Shown piece after piece: positions 61,218 to 64,000 of a stretch of DNA of 64,000 nucleotides; the first letter of the stretch is position 1, and each line of letters begins with the position of its first letter. Source of the DNA: Phaeovulum sp. (lineage in GTDB: Bacteria; Pseudomonadota; Alphaproteobacteria; Rhodobacterales; Rhodobacteraceae); the NCBI RefSeq assembly GCF_030684035.1, contig NZ_JAUXPI010000004.1, positions 1-64,000 of the forward strand. The letters run 5' to 3'. The position numbers were made by a program, and so were the translations under genes. The notes under the pieces were generated by a model. It searched no databases. It was not told the DNA's origin and saw only the letters and a list, made by a program, of their open reading frames with translations.

Positions 61218-62735
61218 TCAATGGGCACCGCCCTGACCGGGCCGCCCGATGGTGTTTTCCAACGGTTTTTCGACAATAAGGAACGACAGCACCAGCGCCA
61301 CCGCCGCCAGCGCCGCGCCGATGGCAAAGATCGGGTGCATGGCCTCGGTGAAGGCAGAGGCGACAACGGCGCGTGCGGCTTCGGGAAGCGCTGCAACCTG
61401 CGCCGCGCCAAAGGTGCCAGGGTCGGCCCCCGGCGGCAGCAGCCCGGCAAGCCGCGCGGCGAGGCCAGAGGCGAACATCGCCCCGAACACTGCAATTCCG
61501 ACCGATCCGCCCACCTGCCGGAACAGCGTGAAGCCCGAGGTTGCGACCCCGAGCATGTGCCGCGGCACGGCGTTCTGAATGGCAGTGGTGCCTACCGACA
61601 TGGTTGGCCCCATGCCAAGCCCGACCAGCGCCATCATTCCCACCAGCGCCCAGCGCGAGGTATCGGGCGAAAGCAGGGTCAGGCTTGCCATTCCCAGCAC
61701 CAGCACTGCCATGCCGATCTGCGGCAGGCGTCGGTAGTGCCCGGTGCGACCCATGATCTGGCCAGAGCCTATCGATCCGGCCATGATGCCCAGCATCATC
61801 GGCAGCATCTGCAGGCCCGACGCGGTAGGGCTGATGCCCTTGGCAACTTGCAGATAGAGCGGCAGGAAGGTGGCGGCACCGAACATTGCAGCGCCAATGA
61901 TCGCGCCAATGGCCGAAAACAGCACGAAGGTCGAATGCGAGAAGAGCGCCAGCGGCAGAATCGGCTCGGCGGCGCGCCGTTCAACCAGCACGAAGGCCGG
62001 CAGGGTAACTGCCGCGAGCGCAATGAGGCCGAGGATGAAGCCCGAATCCCATGCAAAGCTGCGCCCGCCAAGCGAAGTGAACAGCACCACTGCGGAAAGC
62101 GCCGTGGTCAGCAGCACCGCGCCGAGATAGTCGATGCGGTGCCCGGTGCGGATGCCGCGCGGCTTGAACGCCAGCGCGAATACCACCAGCGCGAAAATGC
62201 CCAGGGGAAGGTTGACATAAAAGATCCAGCGCCAGCTCAGATGCTCGGTAAGATAGCCGCCGATCAGTGGCCCGCCGATTGACGAAAGCGAGAAGACTCC
62301 GCCGAAAATGCCCTGAATCTTGCCGCGTTCGCGCGGTGGCACCACATCGGCGATGACCGTGAGCGCCAGCACGAACAGGCCACCGCCGCCAACCCCTTGC
62401 AGCCCGCGCGCGGCAATCAGGAACAGCATCGAGGTGGCCTGACCCGCCAGTGCCGAGCCTGCGAGGAACAGCACCACCGAGATCTGCATCATCAGCTTGC
62501 GGCCATAAAGATCGCCCAGCTTGCCATAAAGCGGCGCGACAACGGTCGAGGTCAGCAGGTAGGCGGTAATCACCCAGCTCAGATGGTCGATGCCGCCAAG
62601 TTCGGCAACAATGGTGGGAAGCGCGGTCGAAACGATGGTCTGATCGAGCGACGCGAGCAACAGCATCATCGCTATCGCGGCTAGGATCAGCCGGGGTGAG
62701 CGGATATGGTCATTCACCGGAACCTGCGCGGACAT
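61218..62735 (-). CDS. DHA2 family multidrug efflux MFS transporter (14 TM)
   Basis: The 505-residue permease has the DHA2 pattern: motif D1-like LLASLDQTIVSTALPTIV (residues ~25-42), motif A LYGKLGDLYGRKLMMQISV, motif C FSLSSIGGPLIGGYLTEHLSWRWIFYVN and about 14 helices. It resembles EmrB/QacA drug:H+ antiporters. No membrane-fusion partner or regulator is adjacent, so substrate and control are unknown. A tRNA-Leu gene lies ~85 bases upstream in the same direction. Confidence 0.92.
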   Translation of the reverse strand: MSAQVPVNDHIRSPRLILAAIAMMLLLASLDQTIVSTALPTIVAELGGIDHLSWVITAYLLTSTVVAPLYGKLGDLYGRKLMMQISVVLFLAGSALAGQATSMLFLIAARGLQGVGGGGLFVLALTVIADVVPPRERGKIQGIFGGVFSLSSIGGPLIGGYLTEHLSWRWIFYVNLPLGIFALVVFALAFKPRGIRTGHRIDYLGAVLLTTALSAVVLFTSLGGRSFAWDSGFILGLIALAAVTLPAFVLVERRAAEPILPLALFSHSTFVLFSAIGAIIGAAMFGAATFLPLYLQVAKGISPTASGLQMLPMMLGIMAGSIGSGQIMGRTGHYRRLPQIGMAVLVLGMASLTLLSPDTSRWALVGMMALVGLGMGPTMSVGTTAIQNAVPRHMLGVATSGFTLFRQVGGSVGIAVFGAMFASGLAARLAGLLPPGADPGTFGAAQVAALPEAARAVVASAFTEAMHPIFAIGAALAAVALVLSFLIVEKPLENTIGRPGQGGAH

Positions 62736-62819
62736 CGGACAGCCTTTTCAGCACTGGAAAAAAGCGGAAAGCCGCCGCGCGGGGTGCGCTGCGTCAAACC
62801 GCTGACAATCTCGGGGTAA

Positions 62820-62904
62820 TGGTGCCCAGAAGAGGACTCGAACCTCCACGCCTTGCGGCACACGGACCTGAACCGTGCGCGTCTACCAATTCCGCCACCT
62901 GGGC
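62820..62904 (-). tRNA. tRNA-Leu (anticodon CAG)
   Basis: Read on the minus strand it starts GCCCAGGTGGCGGAATTGG, has D, anticodon and variable arms, then GGTTCGAGTCC and TCTGGGC-A-CCA. The acceptor 5' GCCCAGG pairs with the 3' strand, the anticodon loop is TTCAGGT (anticodon CAG), and the long variable arm is class II, as expected for tRNA-Leu. The 3' CCA is encoded (62820-62822). Confidence 0.95.
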
Positions 62905-63066
62905 AGGTGTTCCGTGAGCGGGGTGATTATCGGCGGGCAAAGGCAGAGTCAACGGGGGTCGCCAACAATTTCCGCGCGCCCCGCCCTGCGGCAGCCTTTA
63001 CCCTTGTCGGGCTTGGGGCTTGGCGCTAATCAAGGGGCGGATTTCGGGAACGAAAGGCGGGCACCG

Positions 63067-64000
63067 ATGTCGAAACTTGTCACCATTTACGGCGGGTCGG
63101 GGTTTCTGGGGCGCTACATCGCCCGTCGTATGGCGCAGGAAGGCTGGCGCGTGCGCGTAGCGGTGCGGCGCGACAACGAGGCGCTTTTCGTGCGCACCTA
63201 TGGCGCGTTGGGGCAGGTGGAGCCGGTACGCTGCAACATCCGCGATGACGCCTCGGTGCGCGGAGCGATGCAGGGTGCAGATGCGGTGGTCAACTGCGTC
63301 GGCATTCTGGTGCGCGAGGGCAAGAACACCTTTGATGCAGTGCAGGCGCAGGGTGCCGCGCGGATCGCGCGGATCGCTACCGAGATGGGCGTGGCGCGAC
63401 TGGTGCATGTTTCGGCAATCGGGGCCGAAACCTCCAGCACCAGCAATTATGCCGGCACCAAGGCGGCGGGCGAGGCGGCGGTGCGCACCGATTTTCCCTC
63501 GGCGGTGATCTTGCGGCCCTCGGTCATGTTCGGTTCTGAAGACGGTTTCTTCAACAAGTTCGCGATGATGGCGCGCTGGGGCGTGGTGTTGCCGATCGTC
63601 GGGGCCAGTACAAGGTTCCAGCCTGTCTATGTGGACGATGTTGCCAAGGCGGCGGTCAAGGCCGTGCTGGGTGAGGCCAGCGGCACCTACGAGCTGGGCG
63701 GCCCGGATGTGCAGACGATGCGCGAGCTGATCGACAGGATGCTGGCCGTTACCCTGCGCCGCCGCATCGTGGTGAACACGCCGTTCTGGGTCGCCTACGC
63801 GCTGGCGGCGTGGTTCGACAGCTTCCAGTTCCTCTGGGGCGGGCTGATCGTGAACCGGATGCTGACCCGCGATCAGGTCAAGCTCTTGCGCCACGACAAT
63901 ATTGTGGGCGAGAACGCGCGCGGCTTTGCCGATCTCGGCATTGAGCCGACACCGATGGCGGCGGTCTTGCCGGACTATCTGTGGCGGTTCCGCCCGACCG
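63067..64000 (+). CDS. NDUFA9-like NAD(P)-dependent complex I-associated protein (5' part)
   Basis: This is the first ~311 codons of an atypical short-chain dehydrogenase, open to the window end. It has the nucleotide motif [19 protein letters not shown] (residues ~8-26), [40 protein letters not shown] and [19 protein letters not shown]. That combination is found in alphaproteobacterial proteins related to mitochondrial complex I subunit NDUFA9. An AAAGGCGGG site precedes ATG 63067. The stop lies beyond the window. Confidence 0.9.
   Translation, partial: MSKLVTIYGGSGFLGRYIARRMAQEGWRVRVAVRRDNEALFVRTYGALGQVEPVRCNIRDDASVRGAMQGADAVVNCVGILVREGKNTFDAVQAQGAARIARIATEMGVARLVHVSAIGAETSSTSNYAGTKAAGEAAVRTDFPSAVILRPSVMFGSEDGFFNKFAMMARWGVVLPIVGASTRFQPVYVDDVAKAAVKAVLGEASGTYELGGPDVQTMRELIDRMLAVTLRRRIVVNTPFWVAYALAAWFDSFQFLWGGLIVNRMLTRDQVKLLRHDNIVGENARGFADLGIEPTPMAAVLPDYLWRFRPT

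Overview
The window is about 64 kb of GC-rich chromosomal DNA from an alphaproteobacterium, almost certainly in the Rhodobacteraceae/Paracoccaceae. The evidence is a compact CtrA-type flagellar block (motB-flgE-flgK-flgL-flgI), CtrA-like TTAA-N7-TTAA boxes, the rnd-kdsD-lptCAB-hpf-ptsN run, the rimP-nusA-ylxR-infB operon, an NDUFA9-like gene and many ATGA-type gene overlaps. Most of it is core genome, densely packed, with few non-coding stretches.

Layout. 1-1200: 3' end of a class III alcohol dehydrogenase, then a lower-GC accessory patch with a palindromic repeat module, a run of hairpins and a small winged-helix-like hypothetical gene. 1295-7142 (minus): flagellar hook, junction, P-ring and stator genes. 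7225-10571 (minus): flavin reductase, small acetyltransferase and a large RTX protein. 10759-12213: TetR regulator and an NYN/OST-HTH protein. 12539-18875 (minus): a five-gene operon holding an orphan ynjBCD-type ABC transporter, a CDP-alcohol phosphatidyltransferase and a TVP38-membrane/FAD-disulfide-reductase fusion; it is a condensed version of the E. coli ydjX...ynjF cluster. 19060-24878 (plus): complete Mrp Na+/H+ antiporter (mrpA with a fused B part, then C, D, E, F, G). 24905-27672: class III aminotransferase plus glutamine-synthetase-like ligase. 27676-29976: ubiG, proline iminopeptidase and a damaged tspO.

29996-35614: rimP-nusA-ylxR-infB, preceded by its own promoter and a short terminator-ended leader. 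35623-38251 (minus): mutT, argJ and a periplasmic PPIase. 38436-42956: secA, an unknown membrane-anchored protein and radC. 43023-46147 (minus): dnaJ and dnaK, with an RpoH-type promoter before dnaK. 46389-56369: a surface-polysaccharide region with an ABC-2 export permease, cysQ, kdsB, galU, galE, two paralogous glycosyltransferases, a Core-2/I-branching-like glycosyltransferase and a double-domain sulfotransferase. 56366-61137 (minus): ptsN, hpf, lptB, lptA, lptC, kdsD, rnd, that is Kdo supply and LPS export. 61218-64000: DHA2 drug exporter, tRNA-Leu(CAG) and the start of an NDUFA9-like gene.

How the parts fit. kdsB and kdsD both serve Kdo synthesis and LptABC moves LPS; galU/galE supply UDP-sugars; the cysQ PAP phosphatase next to a sulfotransferase suggests a sulfated cell-surface glycan. 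No CRISPR array, prophage or intact insertion sequence was seen. The least explained items are the repeated 60-bp palindrome module, the hairpin cluster at 501-716, the ydjX/ynj-like operon with its non-canonical reductase active site, and the tandem sulfotransferase in the glycan locus.
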